Assembly (NCBI RefSeq): GCF_000478825.2 | Contig: NZ_CP007542.1 | Location: 2,108,001-2,172,000, forward strand | Source: Synechocystis sp. PCC 6714 | GTDB lineage: Bacteria; Cyanobacteriota; Cyanobacteriia; Cyanobacteriales; Microcystaceae | Direction: 5' to 3' | Length of the DNA stretch: 64,000 bases | Shown: positions 26,541 through 35,635 of the stretch, piece after piece | Layout of the letters: the number at the start of each line of letters is the position of its first letter | How positions within the stretch are numbered: the stretch's first letter is position 1 | Position numbers and translations under genes: made by a program | Notes under the pieces: model-generated | What the model saw: the letters and a program-made list of their open reading frames with translations, nothing else | Database searches by the model: none | What the model was told of the DNA's origin: nothing

Positions 26541-27519
26541 TCGATTTACCATTCTTATTACTGGAGGGGCAGGCTACATTGGTTCCCACACTGTTTTAGA
26601 GTTAAAAAATGGTGGCTATGATTGTCTTGTGTTGGATAACTTGGTCTACGGCCACCAAAATATAGTCCAAGAAGTATTAGAAGTCCCACTAATTATCGGT
26701 GATATTGGCGACAAGCTCCTACTAAACTCAATTTTTGAAAGCTATAATATTGCCGCTGTAATTCATTTTGCCGCCTATGCCTATGTGGGAGAATCTATCA
26801 CCAATCCCCAAAAATATTATTACAACAACGTTGTCAAAACCTTGAATTTAATCGATGCCATGGTGGAAGCAGATGTAAAAAAAATTGTCTTTTCATCTAC
26901 CTGTGCTACCTATGGTATTCCCACCACTATCCCCATTCCAGAGAACCACCCCCAACACCCCATTAATCCCTATGGTCGTAGCAAATATATGGTGGAACAA
27001 ATTTTGCAGGACTATGACCAGGCCTATGGGCTCAAATCCATCATCCTCCGTTATTTTAATGCCGCCGGAGCCCATCCCCATGCTTTATTAGGAGAAAACC
27101 ATCAACCCGAAACGCATCTCATTCCCCTAGTTTTAATGACTGCCCTTGGTCTGTGTCCCCACATTGCCATTTATGGCCAAGATTACCCTACCCCTGATGG
27201 TACCTGCATCCGCGATTATATCCACGTTGAAGATCTTGCTTCCGCCCATCACCTAAGCCTAGAAAAATTATTGGCTGACAACACCAGTGACATTTTCAAT
27301 CTGGGCAACGGCCAAGGCTACTCTGTGCAACAGGTGATTGATGCCGCCCAAAGGGTTACCGGCCAATCTATTCCCGTTGAGTTGACCCCCCGCCGCCCCG
27401 GTGACCCCCCAGTATTAGTGGGGAGCAGTGAAAAAGCCCGCACCGTCCTGGGTTGGAATCCCCAATATATTGATTTGGACACAATTATTAGCCACGCCTG
27501 GAGCTGGCACTGCAGTTAA
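26524..27519 (+). CDS. galE: UDP-glucose 4-epimerase
   Basis: 331 residues, an extended short-chain dehydrogenase. The NAD-binding GGAGYIG is at 14-20. The catalytic Ser/Tyr/Lys set is visible in SSTCATYG and YGRSKYMVEQ (around 149-158). The GalE-specific NLGNGQGYSV and PRRPGDPP motifs are in the C-terminal half. It interconverts UDP-glucose and UDP-galactose (possibly the N-acetyl forms) in the cytoplasm, supplying galactose-type donors to the locus. Its position beside transferases, including one with a galactosyltransferase-like motif, fits. Starts inside the preceding gene at 26524. Confidence 0.93.
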   Translation: MHQQFDRFTILITGGAGYIGSHTVLELKNGGYDCLVLDNLVYGHQNIVQEVLEVPLIIGDIGDKLLLNSIFESYNIAAVIHFAAYAYVGESITNPQKYYYNNVVKTLNLIDAMVEADVKKIVFSSTCATYGIPTTIPIPENHPQHPINPYGRSKYMVEQILQDYDQAYGLKSIILRYFNAAGAHPHALLGENHQPETHLIPLVLMTALGLCPHIAIYGQDYPTPDGTCIRDYIHVEDLASAHHLSLEKLLADNTSDIFNLGNGQGYSVQQVIDAAQRVTGQSIPVELTPRRPGDPPVLVGSSEKARTVLGWNPQYIDLDTIISHAWSWHCS

Positions 27520-27539
27520 TTTTCCAGTCAATTATTGCC

Positions 27540-28082
27540 ATGCAACTTAATCAATATCAGCAGGGAAACTATAGCCCTGGAGCCCCGCTAATTAAACAAC
27601 TTTTATGGCACTTTGTCGGGGATTTTTTTGTACAAACTCCCCTGCTTCCCATCACTCAACTAAAAGTGGCCATCCTAAGGTTATTTGGCGCCCAAATTGG
27701 CACAGGAGTGAACATTAAACCTCACGTCAAGATCAAATTTCCCTGGCGCTTAACCATCGGCAATTACGTTTGGCTGGGGGAAAGATGTTGGATTGATAAT
27801 CTTGCTCCAGTAACTATCGAGTCCCATGTTTGTCTCTCCCAAGGGGTGTACCTCTGCACGGGTAACCACAATTGGAGCAAGCCGAGTTTTGACCTCATTA
27901 TCCAGCCAATTTATATTGCAACGGGCAGTTGGATCGGCGCCCATACTATTATCGGTCCTGGGGTACAAGTAAACGAAAGTGCAGTTTTAACCTTAGGGTC
28001 TGTGGCGGTGAAATCCTTGGAGGCCATGACCATCTACTCCGGTAATCCCTGTCAGCCCATTAGAAAACGTAAATTTACGTAA
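27540..28082 (+). CDS. WcaF-type hexapeptide acetyltransferase
   Basis: 180 residues. It has the compact WcaF (colanic acid biosynthesis acetyltransferase) layout: an aromatic LLWHFVGDFFVQTP helix, ILRLFGAQIGTGVNIKPHVKIKFPWRLTIG, GERCWIDNLAPVTI, and CLSQGVYLCTGNHNW with the likely catalytic His. It ends with GSWIGAHTIIGPGVQV and YSGNPCQPIRKR. It should O-acetylate a sugar in the polymer using acetyl-CoA. It lies between galE and a WcaI-like GT4, a neighbourhood also found in other colanic-acid-like clusters. Confidence 0.87.
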   Translation: MQLNQYQQGNYSPGAPLIKQLLWHFVGDFFVQTPLLPITQLKVAILRLFGAQIGTGVNIKPHVKIKFPWRLTIGNYVWLGERCWIDNLAPVTIESHVCLSQGVYLCTGNHNWSKPSFDLIIQPIYIATGSWIGAHTIIGPGVQVNESAVLTLGSVAVKSLEAMTIYSGNPCQPIRKRKFT

Positions 28083-28144
28083 AAACACAGTGGTAGAAAG
28101 TTTAGTTTAATTGCTACCTTTCTCAGTAATGGCTCTAACTATTA

Positions 28145-29419
28145 ATGAAGCTCACAATTCTCAGTCAGTTTTATCCCCCCGACTATGCGGCTACAGGGCA
28201 ACTACTAGAAGAACTTGCAGTTGAACTATCCAAAAAGCGCCTTGAAGTTCAAGTTTTTACTGGGCAACCCGGCTACGCCTTTGACCAAGCCCTGGCCCCA
28301 GCGGTGGAGTTATCCAAGGGGGTGGTCATCAGCCGGACTCGCACTTCCCGCATCTGGCCCCAAAGACTACGGGGGAGGGCGATCGCCGGACTTTTGTATT
28401 GTTTGAGGGCGATCGTTAAACTGAGACGAAGGGAAAGATTGGGGGATTTAATTATTGTCACCACGGAGCCCCCCTATCTGATGGTGGTGGCTTACATTTT
28501 GTCTTGGCTCTACAAGACCCCTTACATCTGTTTGATTTACGACCTTTACCCCGACGTAGCAGTACAACTGGGGGTGGTGAAGGAAAAAGACCCCATTGTT
28601 AAGTTCTGGCGTTGGTTGAACCGTTTAACTTGGCAAAGGGCTGAGGCAATTATTGTTCTTAGTCAAAGCATGGCCAGGGTGCTTACCGCGCACGAACCGG
28701 CCCTGGCAACCAAAATTGAGGTGGTCCACAACTGGGCCGATGGGGTACTAATCCAACCTAGGCAAAAAACTAACAATTGGTTTGCCCAACGCCATGGCCT
28801 GGACCGAGTTTTTACCGTACTGTATTCCGGCAATATGGGGCGGTGTCATGACCTGGAAACTGTGATGCAGGCTACCTACTTCTTAAAGCAAGAAGCCATA
28901 CGGTTTATTTTTATTGGCGCCGGGGCCAAGTCCTCTATCTGTAAGGAATTTGTGCAGCGCCACAATTTGACTAATTGCTCATTTCTGCCTTTTCAGCCCA
29001 AGGAGGTGTTGCCCTTTTCCCTTACCGCCTGTGATCTCAGCTTAGTGTCCATTTTGCCCCAGGTGGAAGGCCTTGTTGTGCCCAGTAAATTCTATGGTTG
29101 CCTGGCCGCCGGAACGACGATCGCCGCCATTTGTCCACCCCATTCCTATCTGCGGGAAATCATTGCCGAAGCCCAGTGTGGTGCCACCATCAATAACGGT
29201 GACGGAGAAGGTTTGGCCGAATTTATTCTTGAGCTGAAAAATAATCCCCACCAGGCCAAAACCATGGGTAGGAGGGGTAGAAAGTACTTTGAAGCAAACT
29301 TCACCCTGGATACTATAACCAATCGCTACCTATCAGTTATTACAAATGTGGCCAAAGACAGATTGAAAAGGCAAAAAAACGCCACAGCCCGTGATTTTCG
29401 TAGTGCTAGATTGTTTTAG
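28145..29419 (+). CDS. WcaI-like family 4 glycosyltransferase
   Basis: 424 residues, GT-B. TILSQFYPPDYAATGQLLEELA and VFTGQPGYAF open the protein, and IVTTEPPYLMVV and IYDLYPDVAVQLG follow, as in the WcaI/WbuB group. The donor domain has TVLYSGNMGRCHDLETV, FIFIGAGAKS and VVPSKFYGCLAAGT. The last is the group's substitute for the second half of the EX7E motif. WcaI-type enzymes add fucose or a related sugar in colanic acid synthesis, but specificity cannot be assigned here. It is the last gene of the polysaccharide locus; scpB follows convergently. Confidence 0.87.
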   Translation: MKLTILSQFYPPDYAATGQLLEELAVELSKKRLEVQVFTGQPGYAFDQALAPAVELSKGVVISRTRTSRIWPQRLRGRAIAGLLYCLRAIVKLRRRERLGDLIIVTTEPPYLMVVAYILSWLYKTPYICLIYDLYPDVAVQLGVVKEKDPIVKFWRWLNRLTWQRAEAIIVLSQSMARVLTAHEPALATKIEVVHNWADGVLIQPRQKTNNWFAQRHGLDRVFTVLYSGNMGRCHDLETVMQATYFLKQEAIRFIFIGAGAKSSICKEFVQRHNLTNCSFLPFQPKEVLPFSLTACDLSLVSILPQVEGLVVPSKFYGCLAAGTTIAAICPPHSYLREIIAEAQCGATINNGDGEGLAEFILELKNNPHQAKTMGRRGRKYFEANFTLDTITNRYLSVITNVAKDRLKRQKNATARDFRSARLF

Positions 29420-29501
29420 CTGACTATTAATCGATTGGCACCAAAGGGAATAAGCTTTTTCAGCTCCAGTAATCGCAAATATCGCGCATTCAATTTGTGG
29501 C

Positions 29502-29990
29502 TTATTTTTGGTTGGTTTCACCAAAATCCGTGGGTAAATGGTCGATTTCAAAATATTGGTGGAACTTATCGGTGATTTCCAGCCAGTAGGAGCGGCCGTC
29601 TGTTTGTTTCCTTTTACGGATAAAACCCGCTTCCACCAATTCTTGCACCTGTTGGTAGGCCCCACTGCCCCGCAGTTCGATTAACTCCGTTTGTACCAGG
29701 GGAGATTTGATGGCGATCGCCGCCAGGGTACGGAGGCTAGCAGTGCTGAGGTCAGCGGGCACAAAATCTTGGATTAGATGTTGAAAAACAGCCCGCAATT
29801 GCAAGCTGTAACCTTGATTCGTTTCCACAATTTCCAGGGCACTGTCCCGGTGAGCGTAATCCTCCATCAACTCCATTAACGCATCTTCCACCGAGGCCCT
29901 TTCCTGGCCACTAATGGTAACCAAATCGGCGATCGCCACTGGTTTAGCTTGGAGGTAAAGAATCGCTTCAATGGTGGTGGCAAGGCGCAT
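29502..29990 (-). CDS. scpB: SMC-Scp complex subunit ScpB
   Basis: 162 residues with tandem winged-helix domains: LATTIEAILYLQAKPVAIADLV, then SLRTLAAIAIKSPLVQTELIELRGSGAYQQVQELVEAGFIRK-type sequence. The segment SLRTLAAIA...ELRG is the ScpB hallmark. With ScpA (not in this window) it bridges SMC heads in chromosome condensation and segregation. The length is slightly shorter than the usual 180-200 residues, missing the disordered tail. It starts at an ATG and stands alone; the minus-strand genes upstream of it are unrelated in function. Confidence 0.88.
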   Translation of the reverse strand: MRLATTIEAILYLQAKPVAIADLVTISGQERASVEDALMELMEDYAHRDSALEIVETNQGYSLQLRAVFQHLIQDFVPADLSTASLRTLAAIAIKSPLVQTELIELRGSGAYQQVQELVEAGFIRKRKQTDGRSYWLEITDKFHQYFEIDHLPTDFGETNQK

Positions 29991-30039
29991 TGGCAGGACA
30001 AATTATTGAGGTTCTGAGGTTGTTTAGTGACAAAAAGGT

Positions 30040-30354
30040 CTAGCGCCCAATTAGTTTCATCGCTTGGCCTGGGCATTGCTTGATCACTTCTGGACGTAAC
30101 TTTTGGCGTACATTGTCGGCATTGAGCAAACTCCTACTCCCCACTTCACTGATTAAATAAGCCCTGGCTGCATCCCTGGCCACATCGGGGGATTTCCCCT
30201 CACCCAAGGCTTGGCAAACAAGTTTAGCGGCCGTTTCTAATTGGGCTGGGGTTGGTTCATTGGCCAGGGCGGAAAAATTAGGGCCAAGGAAAAAGGAAAA
30301 AGCCAAGGTCAAACCCATCGCGGCCCATCCTTTCAAGCTGGATAAATTGCCCAT
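30040..30354 (-). CDS. Small secreted hypothetical protein
   Basis: 104 residues. The signal peptide has a short polar start, a hydrophobic core (AAMGLTLAFSFFLG), and a likely cleavage after SALANE at about residue 32. The mature part is about 70 residues with two Cys (in KLVCQALG and IKQCPGQA) that could form a disulphide, and an Ala/Glu-rich helix between. The family is unknown to me. It lies between scpB and the MscS gene on the same strand with only ~50-base gaps, so it may share a transcript with one or both. Confidence 0.72.
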   Translation of the reverse strand: MGNLSSLKGWAAMGLTLAFSFFLGPNFSALANEPTPAQLETAAKLVCQALGEGKSPDVARDAARAYLISEVGSRSLLNADNVRQKLRPEVIKQCPGQAMKLIGR

Positions 30355-30405
30355 AATAACCTCAAAAATAGTGGAAAAAATCTGTGGCCACTGCGATGGC
30401 GATTT

Positions 30406-31845
30406 TCAACCAAATAAGCGCTGGAGCCGTTTACGGACCCAGTTCATAATATTACTATCTTCCTCCTCCAAGGCAAGGAGCCCCTTGGCTGCCAGTTCTT
30501 CTTTGCGACGCATTAACTCCCCCTGATGTTCTCCCAAAGCATTGATGATAGCTTCACGGAAATCGGGATTACCTTGTAACAATTGCTCGAATTGGGGAAA
30601 TCTCACCACAAATAGAAGGGACTTTTCCTTTGCTCTGACTGAAGCAGTGCGGGGAATGCCCAACATCAAAGCTAGCTCCCCAAAAAAGCTCCCCGGCCCC
30701 AGACTGGCCAGTACCCGACCCAGTTTCTCCGTATAGACTTCCACCAACCCAGAAATGACAATGTAAAAGCCATCGGCGGGATCCTGTTCCCGAAAGAGCA
30801 CCTGCTCCGATAGCAGAGATTGCAACTGACCAATTTCCACCAACTGCCGAATTTCCAGCTCATTTAAGCTACTGAAATAGTCACTCGACTTTAAGACCTT
30901 ACTAAGGGAAATGATCGGTTCTTGGGGCACCGAGTCAGACGGGGTGGGCAAATCCAAATCCGGGTGAAAATATTTGGCGATCGCCTCGGGATTTTTCAGC
31001 CACAGTTCCCGCTGGGGCCAGGGAATGCCAATGCCGTTGCGCTTAAAGTAGAAGCAAATGGTGTAGCGTAGAGCGCTGAGAATCTCCGGATGCTGGCCCA
31101 TATATCGCTCTTCAATCCAGACCCAAAGCTCAAATTCCAACGCATTGTCACCAAAGTTCTGGAAAATAACCTGGGCCGGGGGAGTTGTAACCACACAGGC
31201 TTGGCTATAGGCACACATCAACAGGGTTTCCGTCACCAACACCGGATCCGTGCCATAGGCCACCCCCACTGCCACCGTTAAACGCACCGTTTGCGTTTCG
31301 TAGTGATAGTTAATCACCTGATTTTCGATCAGCATACTGCTGGGTAAAATTACCTTGGAGCCATCCTTAAGCCCCACCACCACCGCCCTAGTAGATACCT
31401 CCCGCACGTAACCCTGAATATTCTGAAAGCGGATGTAGTCACCAATTTTGACTTTTTGCTCCACCAGTAGGGTCACCCCACTGACAAAATTGCGAGTCAC
31501 ATTTTGCAAACCCAAACCAATGCCTAGCCCTAGGGTGCCCCCCACCACCGTCAGGGAAGAAAGGTTAACACCGCTGGCCTGGAGCATGGCGATGAGGAGA
31601 AAGGAACCTAGGCCATAGCTCAACAGATTAGCAACAATGTAGCGAATGCCCTGTTCGTAAATAAACCGCTGGAGAACAATGCCCCGCAAAACCCGGTTGA
31701 AGTAATGGGTCACCAAGAAAATAGCCAAGGCCGATAGGGCCATCTGGAACACATCCAACAAGGAAAGTTGAGTCAGCCCAAAACTTAAAGTAGTGGCTTC
31801 CAGGGCATCAAAAATCTTGGTAATGGCAGCGGCAAAAAAGAACAT
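30406..31845 (-). CDS. MscS-type channel with C-terminal cyclic-nucleotide-binding domain
   Basis: 479 residues from the ATG at 31845. About three TM segments are followed by the MscS pore and beta domain (GGTLGLGIGLGLQNVTRNF, then KVKIGDYIRF and VILPSSMLI). A cyclic-nucleotide-binding domain fills about 345-455, with FREQDPADGFYIV, FGELALMLGIPRTASVRA and a phosphate-binding-cassette Arg. This is the bacterial cyclic-nucleotide-gated MscS (bCNG) family, more likely ligand-gated than tension-gated. The in-frame sequence continues open for 35 codons upstream, with protein-like content and no standard start codon, so the true N-terminus may be longer. Confidence 0.86.
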   Translation of the reverse strand: MFFFAAAITKIFDALEATTLSFGLTQLSLLDVFQMALSALAIFLVTHYFNRVLRGIVLQRFIYEQGIRYIVANLLSYGLGSFLLIAMLQASGVNLSSLTVVGGTLGLGIGLGLQNVTRNFVSGVTLLVEQKVKIGDYIRFQNIQGYVREVSTRAVVVGLKDGSKVILPSSMLIENQVINYHYETQTVRLTVAVGVAYGTDPVLVTETLLMCAYSQACVVTTPPAQVIFQNFGDNALEFELWVWIEERYMGQHPEILSALRYTICFYFKRNGIGIPWPQRELWLKNPEAIAKYFHPDLDLPTPSDSVPQEPIISLSKVLKSSDYFSSLNELEIRQLVEIGQLQSLLSEQVLFREQDPADGFYIVISGLVEVYTEKLGRVLASLGPGSFFGELALMLGIPRTASVRAKEKSLLFVVRFPQFEQLLQGNPDFREAIINALGEHQGELMRRKEELAAKGLLALEEEDSNIMNWVRKRLQRLFG

Positions 31846-32147
31846 GAAGAGGATCTGAAAACTAACAAAGGGACGCTGGAGTGGGGAGAGGCAAAAATAC
31901 TGGGCAAATTGACGACAAATCCGGTGTTTAGTCCCATTTTCCAGATCAATCTATCTCTAGATAGACGCGGAAAAAGGCCCGAAAGCTGAAATTGAAGGAA
32001 GGGATGGGCTGAAATTGGCAATAATTGGACTTGGTTAGCTAAATTAACATGGCAAATAACTGTTTCCTCTTGGGGGCTAACCATTGCTTCTAATAAATAC
32101 CTGATTGATCATTCCCCTCTTCTCCTCTTTCCCATCCACCCTAATCT

Positions 32148-32417
32148 ATGGAAATTCAACTTATCAACATCGGCTTTGGCAATATTGTTTCTGGTAATCG
32201 GGTCATTGCCATTGTCAGTCCAGAATCCGCTCCTATCAAAAGAATTATTAGCGACGCCAAGGAGCGCAGTCAGTTAATTGATGCCACCTACGGCAGACGC
32301 ACCCGGGCTGTCATCATTATGGACTCTAACCAGGTGATTCTTTCGGCCATTCAACCGGAAACTGTGGCCAACCGCTTTGTGGTGGACAAGGATTTTAAGG
32401 AAAATGCGAAAAAATAA
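32148..32417 (+). CDS. DUF370 / RemA-like regulator
   Basis: 89 residues, full length for the family: [53 protein letters not shown] and [18 protein letters not shown]. The [10 protein letters not shown] motif is the strongest identifier. In Bacillus subtilis RemA is a DNA-binding regulator of biofilm matrix genes. In cyanobacteria the role is not settled. It sits alone between the MscS gene and the PgeF-like gene and is not adjacent to polysaccharide genes, although the locus ends only 2.7 kb away. Confidence 0.9.
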   Translation: MEIQLINIGFGNIVSGNRVIAIVSPESAPIKRIISDAKERSQLIDATYGRRTRAVIIMDSNQVILSAIQPETVANRFVVDKDFKENAKK

Positions 32418-32469
32418 GGGAAGGGTGGCATCAGGACATAATGCCATTGCCTCGGCAAATCTAGGCCCC

Positions 32470-32495
32470 TTCCAGAGCCTGGCTGGAAAATTTTA
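32470..32495 (+). terminator. Possible weak terminator after the RemA-like gene
   Basis: TTCCAG (32470-32475) and CTGGAA (32483-32488) form a six-base-pair stem with a seven-base loop, followed by AATTTT. The short stem and short T stretch make this tentative. Confidence 0.3.
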
Positions 32496-32566
32496 ACTTC
32501 CCCCAACCCCTTGCCAAAAACTGGGAATACTGGGGGAATCTCGTTTCATTGTCCCCAGGCCCAGAC

Positions 32567-33430
32567 TTAGCCGCTGACAATGCCTGACCATTGCACTTCT
32601 TTGGTGTGGGTACGGCGGTAGGAGAAAAAAAGTTCTTCTCCTTGGAAGGTACAGTGGGGGGCCACGGCGACCTGTGCCGGGGTTAGTCCCAATTCCAGCA
32701 GTTGCAGTTGATTGACCCGACGTACGTCAAGGCGACATTTTTCTGGTTCCCCATCGGGTAATACGGGGGGATTGGGTATGGTGTATAAATAATCCCATTG
32801 CCGTTCTTCCGTGGGTAGTCTTTGCACCACCTCCAGGCTCTGTGATACCCCTAGGGCCACCCAGGGATCGACTTGATACACTTCTCCGGCGATCGCCGGC
32901 CCGAGGGCAATGCGTAAATCCTTTAATTCACTGCCCAGAGCTAAAAATTTATCGATGGTTTTGGGCACAATTTTAGCCTTGGTGCCCCGCCAGCCCGCAT
33001 GGACCGCCGCCACCCGCTTAGTGATTACATCACCAATTAATACTGGAGTGCAATCTGCACTGGCCACCCAGACTCCTTGGTGGGGGGCGTCACTAATTAC
33101 GCCATCGGCCGGAGGATGAACGCTGTTTGGGGCCGCTGGAGTTTGGCTAATCTCCCTTGCTGTTAAGCTCACATCCCCATGGACCTGTTTGACCCGGAAT
33201 GCCGTACCCTGGGGATCAAGATAGTTAATCAGCACTTCTGGTAGTCGAGGATAAAAACCCCTAGTGAAAAAACCATGGGGCCAGGGCGCCAACAAAGTAC
33301 ACGTAAGATAGGGTATGCCATCCGCCGTTTGCCATGCCCATAGATTTTCCCCCATTGTCATCGGTATAGCCCAAAAAAATTGTGATGTTTGAGTGGCTTT
33401 AATTTCAGAAGCAGATCCTAGCTCGTCCAA
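32567..33430 (-). CDS. pgeF: PgeF/YfiH-family multicopper-oxidase-like (laccase-domain) protein
   Basis: 287 residues. The family's zinc/catalytic residues are seen in FRVKQVHGD, ASADCTPVLI and VAAVHAGWRGT, in this order. CTFQGEELFFSYRR-like text near the end is the usual C-terminal signature. Members act on purine nucleosides and/or in peptidoglycan editing. The start shown is the longest in-frame one. The ATGs at about 33364 and 33358 (MTMGENLW) give a better match to family length, so the first ~22 residues are doubtful. Convergent with the RemA-like gene. Confidence 0.85.
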   Translation of the reverse strand: MDELGSASEIKATQTSQFFWAIPMTMGENLWAWQTADGIPYLTCTLLAPWPHGFFTRGFYPRLPEVLINYLDPQGTAFRVKQVHGDVSLTAREISQTPAAPNSVHPPADGVISDAPHQGVWVASADCTPVLIGDVITKRVAAVHAGWRGTKAKIVPKTIDKFLALGSELKDLRIALGPAIAGEVYQVDPWVALGVSQSLEVVQRLPTEERQWDYLYTIPNPPVLPDGEPEKCRLDVRRVNQLQLLELGLTPAQVAVAPHCTFQGEELFFSYRRTHTKEVQWSGIVSG

Positions 33431-33541
33431 CTCTGAATTTTGCTACCGCCTTAATTTATTTTGCCCCAAAGACCCATTTCCAGTCCGGATAGCCCAATTT
33501 AAACTGATTGCTCAGACTCTGGGCCGAAGGTTTTTGGGTTA

Positions 33542-34549
33542 ATGGTTTACCATGTAGGCGTGCAAGGTGCTCGAAAGGATTTTCGCTGGGCCTTACCCCT
33601 GGAGCCGCTCTTCCCATTGTCATCTTGCCCATATCTGCTATTTGTTATTTCCCTCCCCATAACCATGGCCAGCGCCTCCACCGTCAGTACAGACCTTTAC
33701 GAAAAAATTAAAGACTTCTACGACGACTCCAGCGGTCTCTGGGAAAATGTCTGGGGTGAGCACATGCACCACGGCTACTATGGTCCCCACGGCACCTATC
33801 GGATTGATCGTCGCCAGGCGCAAATTGATTTAATCACAGAATTATTAGCCTGGGCAGTGCCCCAGGAAAGTCCGAAACCGAAGAAAATTCTCGATTTGGG
33901 CTGTGGCATCGGCGGTAGCAGCTTGTATTTGGCCCAGCAATACCAAGCAGAGGTGATGGGAGTAAGTCTTTCTCCCGTGCAGGTGGAACGGGCCGGAGAA
34001 CGAGGCAGAGCGCTGGGGTTAGGGTCAATCTGTCAGTTTCAAGTGGCCAATGCCCTGGCGTTACCATTTCCTTCCAACTCTTTCGACTGGGTTTGGTCTT
34101 TGGAAAGCGGGGAGCATATGCCCAACAAAGCCCAATTTTTGCAAGGAGCGTGGCGGGTGCTCAAGCCCGGCGGCAGATTGATTTTAGCTACCTGGTGTCA
34201 CCGTCCCCTTGACCCCGGCAATGGCCCCCTCAGCGCCGATGAGCGTCGCCATCTCCAAGCCATTTATGACGTGTACTGCCTACCCTATGTGGTTTCTCTG
34301 CCAGATTACGAGGCGATCGCCAGAGAATGTGGCTTTGGGGAAATTAAAACTGCCGATTGGTCTGTGGCAGTGGCACCTTTTTGGGATCGGGTGATTGAGT
34401 CTGCCTTTGATCCCCAGGTGTTATGGGCGTTGGGGCAAGCCGGGCCAAAAATTATCAATGCTGCCCTCTGCTTACGGTTAATGAAATGGGGCTATGAAAG
34501 AGGATTAGTGCGCTTTGGCCTATTAACGGGGACAAAACCTTTAGTTTGA
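33542..34549 (+). CDS. Gamma-tocopherol methyltransferase (VTE4-type)
   Basis: 335 residues. The hydrophobic leader (~40 residues) precedes a class I methyltransferase: LDLGCGIGGSS (117-127), VWSLESGEHM and KPGGRLILATWCHRP. From memory it closely matches PCC 6803 slr0089, which converts gamma- to alpha-tocopherol with SAM, but the first 40 residues differ. The next gene encodes HPPD, which makes homogentisate, the head-group precursor, so two steps of tocopherol synthesis are side by side. An internal ATG at 33665 (MASAS) could be the true start, since the leader is variable. Confidence 0.92.
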   Translation: MVYHVGVQGARKDFRWALPLEPLFPLSSCPYLLFVISLPITMASASTVSTDLYEKIKDFYDDSSGLWENVWGEHMHHGYYGPHGTYRIDRRQAQIDLITELLAWAVPQESPKPKKILDLGCGIGGSSLYLAQQYQAEVMGVSLSPVQVERAGERGRALGLGSICQFQVANALALPFPSNSFDWVWSLESGEHMPNKAQFLQGAWRVLKPGGRLILATWCHRPLDPGNGPLSADERRHLQAIYDVYCLPYVVSLPDYEAIARECGFGEIKTADWSVAVAPFWDRVIESAFDPQVLWALGQAGPKIINAALCLRLMKWGYERGLVRFGLLTGTKPLV

Positions 34550-34572
34550 AGTCCACAATTTCTTGGTTAATT

Positions 34573-35592
34573 ATGGAATTCGACTACCTTCATTTATATG
34601 TTGACGATTATCCCACCGCGGACCATTGCTATCAACACCAATGGGGCTTCACTTGCTTAAATAAAGTTAATACTGACCAAGGAATTACTGGCATTTACCA
34701 ACAGGGGCAAATTCTTCTCCTAATTTCGGCACCAGCATCTAGTTTGAGTCAATATAACGACTATCTCCAGAAACATCCCCCCGGCATAGGCGAGGTGGCT
34801 TGGCAGGTGGATAACTGGCAAAGTTTTCAGCATCAATTAACAGAACTACAAATAGAAACTAGACCAACTATTCATCCCCTGACTAAAGCAAAAGGATTAA
34901 CTTTTTTGCTCTGGGGAGATGTAAGCCATAGCATTTATCCTGTTCGTTCTGGGCTAAATCAAAACAAAACGTTGGATGGTGTTGGTTTAACTGCCATTGA
35001 CCATGTGGTGGTGAATATTGCTGGGGAACAATTTGGCCAAACTTCCCAATGGTATCAACAAATTTTTGGCTGGTCAGTGCAACAGAGTTTTACCATCAAT
35101 ACGCCCCATTCTGGTCTTTACAGCGAAGCCCTGGCCAGTGCCAATGGTAAAGTTCAATTTAACCTCAATTGTCCCACCGACAAAAGTTCCCAAATTCAAA
35201 CTTTTTTAGCCAATAACCATGGAGCTGGCATTCAACATGTTGCTTTTTCCACTACTAGTATTACGCAAACTATAGCCCATCTGCAGGAAAGAGGCGTAAA
35301 CTTTTTAAAAATCCCCACTGTTTATTATCAACAGCAACGCAAGGACAACTATTTTAATTATTCAAATTTAGACTGGGATATTTTACAGCGCTTAGAAATT
35401 TTGCTGGATGATCAAGATGATACGGGGAAGCGATTGCTGCTGCAAATTTTTAGTCAGCCTTGCTATGGAGTTGGTACTCTGTTTTGGGAAATTATTGAAC
35501 GTCGCCACCGGGCGGAAGGGTTTGGACAAGGAAATTTTCAAGCTCTCTATGAAGCGGTGGAAGCTTTAGAAAAACAGCTAGAAGTGCCATAA
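34573..35592 (+). CDS. hppD: 4-hydroxyphenylpyruvate dioxygenase
   Basis: 339 residues from the ATG at 34573 (MEFDYLHLYVDDY); the upstream TTG would overlap the methyltransferase stop. Two VOC domains are visible. The iron ligands are in IDHVVVNIA, IQHVAFSTT and LFWEIIERR, and GFGQGNFQALYEAVE is the conserved C-terminal helix. It converts 4-hydroxyphenylpyruvate to homogentisate. This is the cyanobacterial short-type protein; from memory it matches slr0090 of PCC 6803 along its whole length. Translated 23 bases after the methyltransferase stop, so the pair should form an operon. Confidence 0.94.
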   Translation: MEFDYLHLYVDDYPTADHCYQHQWGFTCLNKVNTDQGITGIYQQGQILLLISAPASSLSQYNDYLQKHPPGIGEVAWQVDNWQSFQHQLTELQIETRPTIHPLTKAKGLTFLLWGDVSHSIYPVRSGLNQNKTLDGVGLTAIDHVVVNIAGEQFGQTSQWYQQIFGWSVQQSFTINTPHSGLYSEALASANGKVQFNLNCPTDKSSQIQTFLANNHGAGIQHVAFSTTSITQTIAHLQERGVNFLKIPTVYYQQQRKDNYFNYSNLDWDILQRLEILLDDQDDTGKRLLLQIFSQPCYGVGTLFWEIIERRHRAEGFGQGNFQALYEAVEALEKQLEVP

Positions 35593-35635
35593 TAACTTCG
35601 GTTAGATTATCAATAACTTTTGTATGTTACTAAAC

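Noticed and set aside
30260-30526. 88-residue plus-strand frame across the small secreted gene and MscS end
   Set aside because: Antisense to two supported genes, with no recognisable start context or domain.
31785-32084. 99-residue minus-strand frame starting at 32084 upstream of and overlapping the MscS gene
   Set aside because: Its sequence is low-complexity Pro/Ser/Leu-rich, matches nothing and overlaps the MscS start in another frame. It is not a credible N-terminus even allowing a frameshift.
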